Assembly: GCF_000518865.1 (NCBI RefSeq)
Contig: NZ_JAEK01000017.1
Span: forward strand, 27,221 to 91,114
Reading direction: 5' to 3'
Length of the DNA: 63,894 bases
Source: Bacillus sp. J37
GTDB taxonomy: Bacteria > Bacillota > Bacilli > Bacillales > Bacillaceae
A program made the translations under genes and the position numbers. How positions within the stretch are numbered: the first letter of the stretch is position 1; every line of letters starts with the position of its first letter. Of this stretch, positions 19,628 through 28,997 are shown piece by piece. Below the pieces are notes generated by a model. That model was given only the letters and a program-made list of their open reading frames with translations, searched no databases and was not told the DNA's origin.

Positions 19628-20776
19628 TTACTTTTCAGTATTTTTTATAAAAGGGCTAACCTTTTTTATTGAAAGGGATCGCCATATCCATTCGACCGGA
19701 CCTTGGTGAAAATAAGATAACCAATATTTACAAATAATGAGTTGAATAAGAAAAAAAAGGATAGTTATTATAAACCCTTCACTCAAATTTATCTTGTTAT
19801 AAAGATCAAAAATACGAAAGAAGCTGATTAGAAATACAGATTGGAAAAGGTAGTTAGATAACGACATCCTACCAACATAACGGAGAGGATATAGAACTTT
19901 CTTTACAAATCTGTGATTAAAAAAGATATAAATACTCGTTATATACAGTATAGTCAAACCTATTCCACTTAAACTTGACAACAAATATAAAGTGCCAGGC
20001 AAAAAAATATGTGCCAATAAACTCAAGATAAGAAAAACAGGGGCAACAATTAAACTGATTTTCCACCATAATTTAACCTTAATTAAATTTGATGGGGTTC
20101 TTTTGTATATGCCTTCTTTCCCTATGTATAACCCTAATAAAAACCATGCAAGCACCGGAACAAAAATGAATGGAAATTGTAACAAAACAGGTATGACTTC
20201 AATATTTATCCTATACAAAACCCATTCGAAATAAGAACTTTGCTTATAAATTGAAAGATAGGTTGAAAGCATGTTAGAATAATCACTTTTTTCAATTAAT
20301 GTAAAGGTTGGTAAAAAGGAATTACAGCTAATATATACATGATAAACCGCTAATAATGCAAATCCCCAATATAAAATCGTTTTACTGGAAACTTGATAAA
20401 ATAACAGTAACAAGATGCTGGTTAAAGCATAAACGTGAAGAATGTCTCCATACCAAACAAAAATAAGGTGTATCAATCCAATGAAAAATAGGATCATCAT
20501 TCTTCTAGTATATAAAATTACATGAAATCCATTCCGTAAAAAAAGGTAAAAGCTTAAACCAAATAACAATGAAAAAATAGGATAAAACTTCATTTCGATA
20601 AATGTTTGATAAAAAATATGAAGGATTTTATCAAACCCTTTTACATTTGGGTTGATCTTGTATAATGATTGAATAAATTCTGGAGAATAATAGCTTTTCA
20701 TATTTATAAAAAGAATGCCCAAAAGAGCAAATCCCCGGATCACATCAATCAACACGATTCGATCTTGTGCTTTCAT
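19628..20776 (-). CDS. DUF418-family multi-pass membrane protein (YeiB/YxaH-like)
   Basis: A 382-residue integral membrane protein with about 9-10 hydrophobic segments. It begins MKAQDRIVLIDVIRGFALLG, where the (I)DxxRGFALLGI motif is the hallmark of the family, and ends with the DUF418 domain (YVGRMSLSNYLFQSVF, then GPVEWIWRSL). Members resemble acyltransferase-3 proteins and may transfer acyl groups to envelope molecules, but no activity is established. Start 20776 is preferred over a 29-residue extension that lacks a site. It is divergent from the DUF421 gene, with about 90 bases between starts. Confidence 0.82.
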   Translation of the reverse strand: MKAQDRIVLIDVIRGFALLGILFINMKSYYSPEFIQSLYKINPNVKGFDKILHIFYQTFIEMKFYPIFSLLFGLSFYLFLRNGFHVILYTRRMMILFFIGLIHLIFVWYGDILHVYALTSILLLLFYQVSSKTILYWGFALLAVYHVYISCNSFLPTFTLIEKSDYSNMLSTYLSIYKQSSYFEWVLYRINIEVIPVLLQFPFIFVPVLAWFLLGLYIGKEGIYKRTPSNLIKVKLWWKISLIVAPVFLILSLLAHIFLPGTLYLLSSLSGIGLTILYITSIYIFFNHRFVKKVLYPLRYVGRMSLSNYLFQSVFLISFFRIFDLYNKINLSEGFIITILFFLIQLIICKYWLSYFHQGPVEWIWRSLSIKKVSPFIKNTEK

Positions 20777-20868
20777 ATTTTTCCCTTTCTTTCCTATTCT
20801 GGCATAAAAAATTAACTTACACAGATGATAATAATAATTACCTTTGTATAGGGAGGCCTCCAAAATAT

Positions 20869-21504
20869 ATGGATTTGAACTTGATATGGAAAAGTGTTGT
20901 GATTGTCATAGGTGGTACGGTCCTGTTAAGGGTTGCAGGTCGAAAGTCCATTTCTCAGATGACTCTTTCACAAGTTGTCATTATGATAGGAATTGGATCT
21001 CTGCTTGTGCAGCCTTTAGTCGGAAAAAATGTATGGTCTACATTAATTGTAGGATTTACTTTGGTTGTTACATTAGTTATTGGTGAATATAGTCAGATAA
21101 AATCTGATAAGCTTGAAAAATTTATATCGGGAAAATCAAAAGTATTAATAGATAATGGGAAATTGCAAACTGATCAATTAAAAAAGTTGCGTTTATCTAT
21201 TGATTTGTTAGAAATGAAATTAAGGCAATCAAATGTTACTAATATGAATGATGTAAAATATGCAACCTTGGAACCAAATGGTCAAGTTGGATTTGAATTA
21301 AAGGAACAAAAAAAACCTGCAACAAAAGAAGACATCACCTTCATCTTAGAAGAAATCCAACAACTAAAACAAATGATGGGCATCCACCCAATTAGAACAA
21401 CTACAAATACACAACAAGAACTTCCATCTTCATCGGCAACGACATTATTTACTGAGGTTGTGAAAAATAAAAATAATCCTCAACCACCCCGAGAATTACA
21501 GTAA
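20869..21504 (+). CDS. DUF421-family membrane protein (YetF/YrbG type)
   Basis: A 211-residue protein with three N-terminal membrane segments (LIWKSVVIVIGGTVLLRVAG, ISQMTLSQVVIMIGIGSLLV, VWSTLIVGFTLVVTLVIG) and a cytoplasmic domain containing FISGKSKVLIDNGKL and LRLSIDLLEMKLRQSN, typical of DUF421 proteins. The region after about residue 150 is charged and low in complexity. ATG 20869 follows GGGAGG. Several Bacillus members are linked to spore germination or membrane homeostasis, but the function is not defined. Confidence 0.85.
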   Translation: MDLNLIWKSVVIVIGGTVLLRVAGRKSISQMTLSQVVIMIGIGSLLVQPLVGKNVWSTLIVGFTLVVTLVIGEYSQIKSDKLEKFISGKSKVLIDNGKLQTDQLKKLRLSIDLLEMKLRQSNVTNMNDVKYATLEPNGQVGFELKEQKKPATKEDITFILEEIQQLKQMMGIHPIRTTTNTQQELPSSSATTLFTEVVKNKNNPQPPRELQ

Positions 21505-21541
21505 TATCACAAAGTACTGGCTATATTTTAACACGAAAAAT

Positions 21542-21571
21542 CTACCAATCAGAAAAGTTGGTAGGTTTTTT
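21542..21571 (+). terminator. Terminator of the DUF421 gene
   Basis: CTACCAA (21542-21548) pairs with TTGGTAG (21558-21564), followed by seven T. Confidence 0.88.
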
Positions 21572-21817
21572 GGTTTAATCTCCAAATAATGTAATATCTG
21601 CAAAAGTTCAAATGACCAAAAATAAGCACGATTAGACTACTTACTTAATAAAATCAAAAAACACAATTTGTATACGCTTCCATTTTGGTCGCTATCATCA
21701 AATATCTTCATTTCCATTTTCGTCTATCACTTTACGATGACCGCCACATAAGTTGTATATGTACTCAGAAAAGAGTCAACTAGCAAATAGTATACGAACC
21801 AAAGGAGGTGGTAGGTT
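21572..21817 (+). promoter_or_regulatory. Upstream region of the GriH/GriI-type operon
   Basis: About 246 non-coding bases lie before the operon. The only structure I see is a separated dyad, GACCAAAA (21614-21621) and TTTTGGTC (21683-21690). No clear sigma-A promoter stands out. GGAGGTGG at 21802-21809 is the ribosome binding site of the first gene. Confidence 0.4.
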
Positions 21818-22384
21818 TTGGCGTATAGTAAAGGAGATTGGAAAAAAGATTTTCAAGAAGCAATCCAACTTCATCAACAAGCCATAGATGGTGATAAGCA
21901 AGCAGCGAAGAAAGCCTATGAAATACTAAAAAAAGTGAAATTAAAAACTGTTAATCATGCACTTATTGATGCCTATTTTGGTAGTTCTTCCGCTCTAATT
22001 GCAAGAGACCATCCAGATTTAATAGAAAAAATGAATCTTGCAAAGAGAGGATTAAAAGTTCTTGATCAAGCTGTCAAAGCAGAACCTAATAATAGTGAAA
22101 TTAGAGTGTTAAGAGGTAATGTGGCATTTCGCCTTCCGGAAACGTATTTTAAAAGAACGAAAACAGCAATTGAGGATTTTCATTTCCTAATTAAGGAATA
22201 TGAAAATAATAGGAACAACATTTCAAAGGAGCAATACAGTGAGTTTCTATTAAATTTAGGTAGTGCCTATAAAAACTTAGGGGACAATCAAAATGCTGAA
22301 AATATATGGGGGAAACTCCTTAAGATGAACAATAGTAAATATAAAAAATTAATTGAAAAAGCAAGGAAGAACGGAGGTGAATAG
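21818..22384 (+). CDS. Single-domain TPR-like protein, first gene of the operon
   Basis: A 188-residue soluble helical protein that I do not recognise as a named family. It is one copy of a domain of about 160 residues that recurs three times in the next gene. The domain opens with a helix (FQEAIQLHQQAIDGDKQAAK), continues with YFGSSSALIARDHPDLIEKM, then the strongest motif LRGNVAFRLPETYFKR with AIEDF, and ends with a TPR-like pair (LNLGSAYKNLGDNQNAENIW). TTG 21818 has GGAGGTGG eight bases upstream. The next gene starts two bases after the stop. A scaffold or interaction role is suggested by the TPR character. No catalytic motif is visible. Confidence 0.75.
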   Translation: MAYSKGDWKKDFQEAIQLHQQAIDGDKQAAKKAYEILKKVKLKTVNHALIDAYFGSSSALIARDHPDLIEKMNLAKRGLKVLDQAVKAEPNNSEIRVLRGNVAFRLPETYFKRTKTAIEDFHFLIKEYENNRNNISKEQYSEFLLNLGSAYKNLGDNQNAENIWGKLLKMNNSKYKKLIEKARKNGGE

Positions 22385-22386
22385 GA

Positions 22387-24486
22387 TTGCTTTATAATAA
22401 AAAAAATGCAGAACTATTAAGAAAACTAGCAAGAGGAAACGGTTTTTTGCCAAATTCTAATAAACAGTTTTTGAACAATTTACCTATCCCAAATAGTATT
22501 TTGGAAATGTCTAATAAAACAACAGAAAGTATAATTAATCACTTGTTGGAAGCTAGAAAAACAGAAAAAAATCTTTCCTCTAAACAAAGCAAAGAGAAAA
22601 AAAATAAAGTTGAACAAAAACAAAAATTAAAAAACACATATGATGACAGGGATAAACAGTCAACATATGTACCGAATCTTCCTAAAATTAGGAATGTAAA
22701 AGGAAAAACAACCCCTAAAAACGATAATGAATCTTCAAAGAGAATAAAAGAACCTGTAATAAAAAAAGCTGAGACCATCAAAAACATTGCAGAATCAGAA
22801 GCAAATCTATCACCATTAGAAGAAGCAATAAGCAACCATGATGATGGAATAAAAGGGAATAAGCTTTCTGTAAAAAAGGCATATACCGCCTTAAAAGACT
22901 TACACGAGAAACACCCAAACGACCTTAAAATTAAATCCTACTTCGGAAGTGCAACAACGCTACTAGCAAGAGATGCAAGCAGTGTTACGGATAAAATGAA
23001 ATATGCATTAGAGGGTTTAAAGCAATTAGATCAAGTAGTGGAAAAGAATCCGGACTTTATTACTGCAAGAATTTTAAGAGGAAACGTATCCTATCGGTTA
23101 CCGGAATTATATTTTCAACGTACAGCGACAGCAATCGAGGATTTTAGGTATTTAATAGAAGTTTTTGAATCTAACAACTCAATTTTATCAGAGAGAGAGT
23201 ACGTTGAGATTTTGAAAAATTTAGTTGGGGCTTTTAAACGTCTTAATCAACATGAAAATGCGCAAAACTATCAAGAAAAATTAAAAGCATTCAAACAAAC
23301 TGATATCACTAAAACCAATACCGAAACTCAAACTCAAATGATGAGTAGTGTAAATGAGACAACTGGAGAAGGATTAACAGAGGAAGCAAAAAACATTTAT
23401 TTAAATGCTCTTAATGGTGGGCAAAAAGAAGTGAAAGAGGCACTATCATTTTTTGAAGTATTTGTGTTAACGAATACCGATCCAGAAGTAGAAATGACCT
23501 ATATTGATCTTCAATCAATGATAGGAAGGGATTCTATTAACACCTATGAAATGTTTGGCTCTGCTATAAAGTCTATGAAAGCTATGGATACTCTCGTAAA
23601 TGAACACCCGACTTTAAGTGAACTTCGATTAATTCGAGCAAGACATAGTTTACGTTTACCGGAGATGTTTTTTAGAAGAGCTGCTATTGCAGTTAGCGAT
23701 ATAGAAATGCTATTAAAAGATACAACCTTTATTGATGGAGCCGAGCTGGCAGTTCACCACCAGTTGTTATTTGATTTAGGATACGCTTATGAAAAGCTGG
23801 AGATGCTGGAAAATGCTCAGGAAATCTGGAATAAATTATTGAAAATGCAACCAAGTGAGGAACTGAAAAATAGAATACAAGAAAAAATAGATGTTCATTC
23901 ATATAAAGAAATTGACATCCGTATCTTCTCGGTTTATTCCCAAGAGAAAATGTACGGCAAAGCAAAAGAAATTCATTTAATGGGAGCGAAAGGGAGTCGA
24001 ATAGCTGCAAAGCAAAGTTTGGAAGTGTGGGAACTAGCGAGAAAGAGATTTCCAAATTGTGATATTGCGAACACCTATTATGCTGCCTCTGTAGCTTTAA
24101 TGGGTAAATATGCTAGTGATCCCCAGGAAATGTTTGGAGAAACGATAAAGGCATTAAAGATGTTAAAAACATCTATTAAATCCAATAATCCTGAATTGAA
24201 GTATTTGCGTGGATGCATCTATAACAATTTACCTGAAGGTTTCTTCCATTCAAGTGACAAAGCAGTAAGGGACTTTAAAGCTGTTAAATTAGCATATGAA
24301 CAAAACAGTGAGAACCCCCCGATCACACAAGAACAATATGTAAAACTGCTTTATGATTTAGGTCATCTCTACAAAAAAACTAGTTTTGTAGATAAAGCGT
24401 TGAAAACATGGAAAACTCTTATAAATGAAGCACCACAATCACATTATGCTCAGCAAGTAGCAAGCCAGGTAGGTGAAGAAATATGA
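22387..24486 (+). CDS. Three-domain TPR-like repeat protein
   Basis: A 699-residue soluble protein. Residues 1-140 form a Lys/Asn-rich, probably disordered N-terminus. Three copies of the domain seen in the preceding gene follow, at about 141-305, 330-500 and 515-690. The core motif degrades from copy to copy: LRGNVSYRLPELYFQR, IRARHSLRLPEMFFRR, LRGCIYNNLPEGFFHS. Each copy ends in a TPR-like helix pair (LGYAYEKLEMLENAQEIW in copy 2). It begins at TTG 22387 after a GAGGTGAA site and overlaps the ligase gene by ATGA. The paired repeat proteins are the least explained part of the operon; a scaffold for the biosynthetic enzymes is a reasonable guess only. Confidence 0.75.
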   Translation: MLYNKKNAELLRKLARGNGFLPNSNKQFLNNLPIPNSILEMSNKTTESIINHLLEARKTEKNLSSKQSKEKKNKVEQKQKLKNTYDDRDKQSTYVPNLPKIRNVKGKTTPKNDNESSKRIKEPVIKKAETIKNIAESEANLSPLEEAISNHDDGIKGNKLSVKKAYTALKDLHEKHPNDLKIKSYFGSATTLLARDASSVTDKMKYALEGLKQLDQVVEKNPDFITARILRGNVSYRLPELYFQRTATAIEDFRYLIEVFESNNSILSEREYVEILKNLVGAFKRLNQHENAQNYQEKLKAFKQTDITKTNTETQTQMMSSVNETTGEGLTEEAKNIYLNALNGGQKEVKEALSFFEVFVLTNTDPEVEMTYIDLQSMIGRDSINTYEMFGSAIKSMKAMDTLVNEHPTLSELRLIRARHSLRLPEMFFRRAAIAVSDIEMLLKDTTFIDGAELAVHHQLLFDLGYAYEKLEMLENAQEIWNKLLKMQPSEELKNRIQEKIDVHSYKEIDIRIFSVYSQEKMYGKAKEIHLMGAKGSRIAAKQSLEVWELARKRFPNCDIANTYYAASVALMGKYASDPQEMFGETIKALKMLKTSIKSNNPELKYLRGCIYNNLPEGFFHSSDKAVRDFKAVKLAYEQNSENPPITQEQYVKLLYDLGHLYKKTSFVDKALKTWKTLINEAPQSHYAQQVASQVGEEI

Positions 24487-25817
24487 GTTCTTTATTTGAA
24501 AAAAAGTTAAAGAAGATACGAATGCCTTTAACGATCAAACGCTTCTTTAATGGATCGGTTCATCCAGATAAGATGTCTCAACAGCAGATTGAGACCTATC
24601 ATGTTGAATCATTAAAACAAATTGTCAAAAAAGCATATGAAAAAAATGAGTTTTACCGTCAGAAATTAGATGAAGCAAACGTGAAACCAGGTAATATAAA
24701 AAAACTAAGTGATTTAAGTAAGCTACCATTTTTAACAAAAGATGAATTAAGAGGAAAACCTTATATTTTATTAACTTGTGATAAAAAAGATATCGCTCTT
24801 GTGCAAGTTTCAACAGGCACAACAGGTGGAGAAGAAATCTATATGATGTACACCTGGAATGATTACTATTTACACGATCTTGCTCCCAGATATCCGGAAT
24901 TATTTGAGGTCAACCCTGGAGATGTTTGTTTAAATGCACTGCCATATGAAATGAGTGCAGCAGGTTTAGCTTTTCATAAAACGTTCATGGAAGGCTGTGA
25001 AGCAACGGTTATCCCTGCTGGTAAAGGTGGAGCGTATTCAACACCGAAGAAGACGCTAAAAATGATAAAAGATCTAAAGCCAAATGTCGTTATAACAACT
25101 CCATCGTGGGCTATGTTACTTGCTGAAGAAGCAGCTGAGCAGGACTTTGATTTGCAAAGTTTGCAATTAAAAAAACTTTGGATTACGGGTGAAGGATGTT
25201 CTCCTGCATTTCGTCAAAGGTTAGAAAATCTTTGGGGAGTTACCGCTAACTTCTTTTATGGAAGTCTAGAATGCGGAGTTCTTGGGATTGAATGTGATCA
25301 CCATGATGGCTACCACCTTGCCCAAGCACATGCAATTGTCGAGATTGTTGATCCAAAAACAGGTGAACCACTCGATGAAGGAGAAATTGGCGAGATTGTT
25401 GTAACTAGTGCTCTTCGTTATGATACGCCAATTCTTCGTTTCCGTACTGGCGATCTTGGCTATATTGAGTCGGAAAGCTGTCCGTGTGGAGTTACAATGC
25501 CAAAGTTCTATCTTCGCGGAAGGGTAGTAGATCAAATTAAGTACAACGGAACATCTCTTTCCCCATTTTATCTTGAGGAGTTTTTAATGCGCGAGCCTGA
25601 AATAGGAAATTGGTTTGAATTTGTATTAACTCGTGATGGTGATAATGAGACCATTCATGTGCGCTGTGAACTCGCTGATGGAGTTGAACCATCAGAACAT
25701 TTAGCTGATTCTTTAGCTAGTAAACTTGAATTTGCTTCAGGCATTCCATTTCAATTGGAATTTGTTAATAAGCTTCCACGGCCACAAGGAAAAACAGTTC
25801 GTGTTGTTTATGAATAG
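24483..25817 (+). CDS. Phenylacetate-CoA ligase-like adenylate-forming enzyme (ligase 1)
   Basis: ANL-superfamily enzyme of 444 residues, in the PaaK-like branch that activates aromatic acids with ATP. The P-loop is STGTTGG (from residue 110), the A5-type motif is FFYGSLECGVLG and the A7-type motif is RFRTGDLG. CDHHDGYH together with CPCG could bind a structural zinc, as in several PaaK-like proteins. The C-terminal small domain carries the LRGRVVDQIKYNG hinge. The start overlaps the stop of the repeat-protein gene (ATGA), so translation is coupled. With the downstream GriH/GriI pair the likely substrate is an aminohydroxybenzoate, which is inference. Confidence 0.85.
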   Translation: MSSLFEKKLKKIRMPLTIKRFFNGSVHPDKMSQQQIETYHVESLKQIVKKAYEKNEFYRQKLDEANVKPGNIKKLSDLSKLPFLTKDELRGKPYILLTCDKKDIALVQVSTGTTGGEEIYMMYTWNDYYLHDLAPRYPELFEVNPGDVCLNALPYEMSAAGLAFHKTFMEGCEATVIPAGKGGAYSTPKKTLKMIKDLKPNVVITTPSWAMLLAEEAAEQDFDLQSLQLKKLWITGEGCSPAFRQRLENLWGVTANFFYGSLECGVLGIECDHHDGYHLAQAHAIVEIVDPKTGEPLDEGEIGEIVVTSALRYDTPILRFRTGDLGYIESESCPCGVTMPKFYLRGRVVDQIKYNGTSLSPFYLEEFLMREPEIGNWFEFVLTRDGDNETIHVRCELADGVEPSEHLADSLASKLEFASGIPFQLEFVNKLPRPQGKTVRVVYE

Positions 25818-25828
25818 GGGGTGAAAAG

Positions 25829-26584
25829 ATGATTATTGATGCCCATACACATCTTTCAAATACCGAATACGGAAACACGGAAACGTATTTGAAATTGATG
25901 AAAGAGGCAGGGATAGATGAGGCAGTAGCTGTACCAGGTGCAATGCTGGATGTCCGAAAAATGACAGAATATATTACAGGACGTTCAAAACCGGATAATC
26001 CGGTTCCCGACAACCTATATGTTGAAAAAGCATCCAAAGCAAATCAACAAATTCATGGATTTATTTGTCTTAACCCGCATGATAAAGATGTTCTTTCTCA
26101 ATTGGAAAGAGGAAAAAAACAAGGGTTTAAAGGCTTAAAGTTATCACCGTTATCACATCAATTTTCCTTTGCATCTAAGGGAGTAACAGGTTTAGCTGAA
26201 TTATGTGGAAATTATGGGTTTCCAGTTTATTCTCACGTCGTTTACAGTCCTGGAGCTTCGACAGCAAAATTTGTTCAATTAGCAAAACAATTTCCAAAAA
26301 CCAATTTTATTATCGGACATATGGGATTTGGTCCTGCTGATCAAGAAGCACTTGAAGCTGCAGCAGTTATGCAGAACTTTTATTTAGAAACGTCAACAGG
26401 AAACTATCTTCACATTCAAGAATCAGTAAAAAAAGTCGGCTCATCAAAGGTGATTTTTGGATCAGAATACCCGCTGTCACACCCTGGAATTGAACTCGAG
26501 AAAGTTTTAAAGCTCAATATCAGTGACCGGGAGCGGGAAGAAATTTTAAGCCAAAATATAAAACATTTATTACAAATGAAATAG
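25829..26584 (+). CDS. Amidohydrolase-superfamily enzyme (amidohydrolase 2 type)
   Basis: Metal-dependent TIM-barrel protein of 251 residues. The first strand gives the HxH motif (IDAHTHLS). Later strand ends provide KGLKLSPL, YSHVV, IIGHMG, and FGSEYP, where many relatives have Asp instead of Glu. Amidohydrolase-2 members hydrolyse or decarboxylate aromatic and ring substrates. In the nataxazole and closoxazole pathways a member of this superfamily closes the benzoxazole ring. Lying between two ligases in an operon with aromatic precursor genes, a cyclase or hydrolase role on the ligase product is plausible. GGGGGTG precedes the start. Confidence 0.85.
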   Translation: MIIDAHTHLSNTEYGNTETYLKLMKEAGIDEAVAVPGAMLDVRKMTEYITGRSKPDNPVPDNLYVEKASKANQQIHGFICLNPHDKDVLSQLERGKKQGFKGLKLSPLSHQFSFASKGVTGLAELCGNYGFPVYSHVVYSPGASTAKFVQLAKQFPKTNFIIGHMGFGPADQEALEAAAVMQNFYLETSTGNYLHIQESVKKVGSSKVIFGSEYPLSHPGIELEKVLKLNISDREREEILSQNIKHLLQMK

Positions 26585-26598
26585 AGGTGTGTTTGTAG

Positions 26599-27852
26599 AT
26601 GAACACACAGAAGAAAATCAATGCTATAAATGAAATCCTAACTTATGCCAAAACATCTCCATATTACTCTAAACGCATTCAAATCCCACTACTGCATTCC
26701 CTTAATGACCTAAAAACAATCCCGTTAACGACTAAAGCTGATCTTAGAGAACAATCACCTTTTGGTTTACTGCCTGATTCTATTATGTCGTTATCTCAAT
26801 ACCATGAATCATCCGGAACAACAGGAACACCTGTTTCGGTATGGTATTCAGAGACTGATCTTGACGAAATAACTAGAGGTATTGCAAGGTGTGGAGTCAA
26901 TTTTAACCGCCATGACCGAGTTCTCATCCGCTTTCCATATGCACTATCAACAATATCTCATTTTATGCATCGGTCTGTTCAAATGCAGAGTGGATGTGTG
27001 ATTCCAGCAGATAGTCGTACAACTGTTACACCTATGCCAAAAGTGATTGATCTAATGAAAAGATTAAATATAACAGTCCTTGCGTGTATTTCATTACAAG
27101 CTATTATGCTTGCGGAAATGGCAGAAATGCAAGGTCTTGAACCTAAAAAAGATTTTCCTTTTTTAAGAGCAATATGTACAGCAGGTGAACCGTTAACACC
27201 TTATCGCAGGAAGTTAATTGAAGATATCTGGGGAGTGCCAGTGTTTGATAACTATGGTATGACAGAGGTCGGCACAGCAATGGTTGATTGTACTCAACAG
27301 CAATTGCACATGTTTGAAGATTATTTTCATGTTGAGATTTTAAAAGATGATTTTGAAACTGTTGTAAACCCTGGTGAATGTGGAAATCTTGTCATTACAA
27401 CTCTCCGTAAAAGAGCTACACCAATGATTCGGTATGCAACAGGAGATATTGTTCAGGAGATAAACAACTCTTGTTCATGTGGTAATGGTCGTTCATTTGT
27501 CATTAGAGGCAGAAAAGAAAATCTGATAACGATTGAGTCAGTTTCATTTGACCTGTACGAATTAGAGAAGATAATTGCTCCATTACCTGCTAGACGATTT
27601 TGGTCTGCGGGAAAAATTACCAATACACTCTATCTATTTATTGAAAAGGAATCTAGTACTGATACGATTCATGTGAATGATATTGAAAAGTTGAAGAAAA
27701 TGTACGGGGTTAACATTTCTATTATTCTTTTAGATAAAGGAACCTTGTACGACAGAACAGATGAAGTTTCCTTCGGGATGAAAGGGAAGCCCCGTTACTT
27801 TTTAACTGACCAAGAAACGGCAAATTTATTAAACAAAATTAAAACTAAGTAG
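26599..27852 (+). CDS. Phenylacetate-CoA ligase-like adenylate-forming enzyme (ligase 2)
   Basis: Second PaaK-like ANL enzyme, 417 residues and clearly diverged from ligase 1. The P-loop is SSGTTGTP (about residue 71), followed by DNYGMTEVGTA and MIRYATGDI. CSCGNG lies in the same place as the CPCG of ligase 1. The small domain starts at IRGRKENLI. Two different ligases suggest two acids, or one acid activated for two fates. It starts 14 bases after the amidohydrolase with AGAGGTG upstream. Confidence 0.85.
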   Translation: MNTQKKINAINEILTYAKTSPYYSKRIQIPLLHSLNDLKTIPLTTKADLREQSPFGLLPDSIMSLSQYHESSGTTGTPVSVWYSETDLDEITRGIARCGVNFNRHDRVLIRFPYALSTISHFMHRSVQMQSGCVIPADSRTTVTPMPKVIDLMKRLNITVLACISLQAIMLAEMAEMQGLEPKKDFPFLRAICTAGEPLTPYRRKLIEDIWGVPVFDNYGMTEVGTAMVDCTQQQLHMFEDYFHVEILKDDFETVVNPGECGNLVITTLRKRATPMIRYATGDIVQEINNSCSCGNGRSFVIRGRKENLITIESVSFDLYELEKIIAPLPARRFWSAGKITNTLYLFIEKESSTDTIHVNDIEKLKKMYGVNISIILLDKGTLYDRTDEVSFGMKGKPRYFLTDQETANLLNKIKTK

Positions 27853-27872
27853 TTTGGAAGGAGTAAGGATAG

Positions 27873-28979
27873 ATGCAACAAAAAGCTAGGCAAGTGTGGT
27901 ATGACGGAAGAGGAGTATCAGTAGAAAATATGGATGTGTGGGAATTAATCAACCATTCACCAATTGATAAAGTGTTGGTATCTCTACAACAACGTCAAGA
28001 AGGTTATTTTCCTCAAAAAATGACGTTTATGACTGAAGTCGAAAACAGTGAACAATTAGAGGAAGTCCCTGCTGGAGATGTCATTTTTTCTAATAGGGAA
28101 GAGGTGTTAACAGAAGCGAAAAAACAAGGGTTTCAAACATGTATCTTTTATTCTGTTGATAATAGAGAAATGTTAGAACGTTGCTCAAGAGAAGCAAGTG
28201 AGTATGATTTTGCGGCTGTTGACTTTGATTTACCGACAAATATTCCACTAGAGTTAATTATTGCCCGTTTAGAGGAAAGCAATACTGTCCTTTTAAGAGC
28301 AGTAAATACAGCAATCGATACAGAGATCGCTTATGGAACACTTGAAAAAGGTAGTGATGGCGTATTATTTGCTACATCAAATGTTAGTGAAGTGAAAAGA
28401 TTAACTGAATTTATGTCAAGACAAAGTTTACCAAACCTTGAATTGCACCCAATGCTCGTAACCGAGGTGATGCATGCAGGGATGGGTGTCCGTGCTTGTA
28501 TTGATACCACTGGTATTATGACCCAGGATGAAGGGATGATCATTGGATCAACTTCTGGTGGTGGAGTATTCGTTTGTTCGGAAACTCACTACCTTCCTTA
28601 TATGAATTTAAGACCATTTCGTGTCAACGCTGGTGCTGTTCACTCATATGTATGGCAGCCTGAGGATGCAGCTGAATATTTAAGTGATTTAAAAGCTGGA
28701 GATAAGGTGTTGTGTGTGAATACAAAAGGTGAAACTCGTGTGTTAACAGTTGGGCGTATAAAAACAGAGGTTCGTCCAATGTTGCTCATCAAAGGTAAAG
28801 TAGGAGAGCGTGAATTAAACGTAATCGTACAAGACGACTGGCACATTCGTATTATGAGTGCAGACGGTAAACCGCGTAATGCTTCTACGATACAACCGGG
28901 TGATGAATTATTATCATATATTTGTGAACCAGGCAGACACGTTGGTGTAAAAGTAAGTGAAACAATTATCGAAAGATAG
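27873..28979 (+). CDS. DHQ synthase II-family enzyme (GriH-like 3-amino-4-hydroxybenzoate synthase)
   Basis: A 368-residue member of the family shared by archaeal 3-dehydroquinate synthase II and GriH, which makes 3-amino-4-hydroxybenzoate from the aldolase product. Recognisable stretches are the N-terminal VWYDGRGVSVENMDVWE, the glycine-rich MIIGSTSGGGVFVCSETHY and FRVNAGAVHSYVW, and the C-terminal beta domain (VRPMLLIKG, ending EPGRHVGVKV). The enzyme's two family roles, archaeal shikimate pathway and secondary metabolism, cannot be separated by motif. Operon partners and a bacterial host favour the second. GGAAGGAG precedes the start and the aldolase follows after 18 bases. Confidence 0.85.
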   Translation: MQQKARQVWYDGRGVSVENMDVWELINHSPIDKVLVSLQQRQEGYFPQKMTFMTEVENSEQLEEVPAGDVIFSNREEVLTEAKKQGFQTCIFYSVDNREMLERCSREASEYDFAAVDFDLPTNIPLELIIARLEESNTVLLRAVNTAIDTEIAYGTLEKGSDGVLFATSNVSEVKRLTEFMSRQSLPNLELHPMLVTEVMHAGMGVRACIDTTGIMTQDEGMIIGSTSGGGVFVCSETHYLPYMNLRPFRVNAGAVHSYVWQPEDAAEYLSDLKAGDKVLCVNTKGETRVLTVGRIKTEVRPMLLIKGKVGERELNVIVQDDWHIRIMSADGKPRNASTIQPGDELLSYICEPGRHVGVKVSETIIER

Positions 28980-28997
28980 AACATTGGAGGAATTAGA

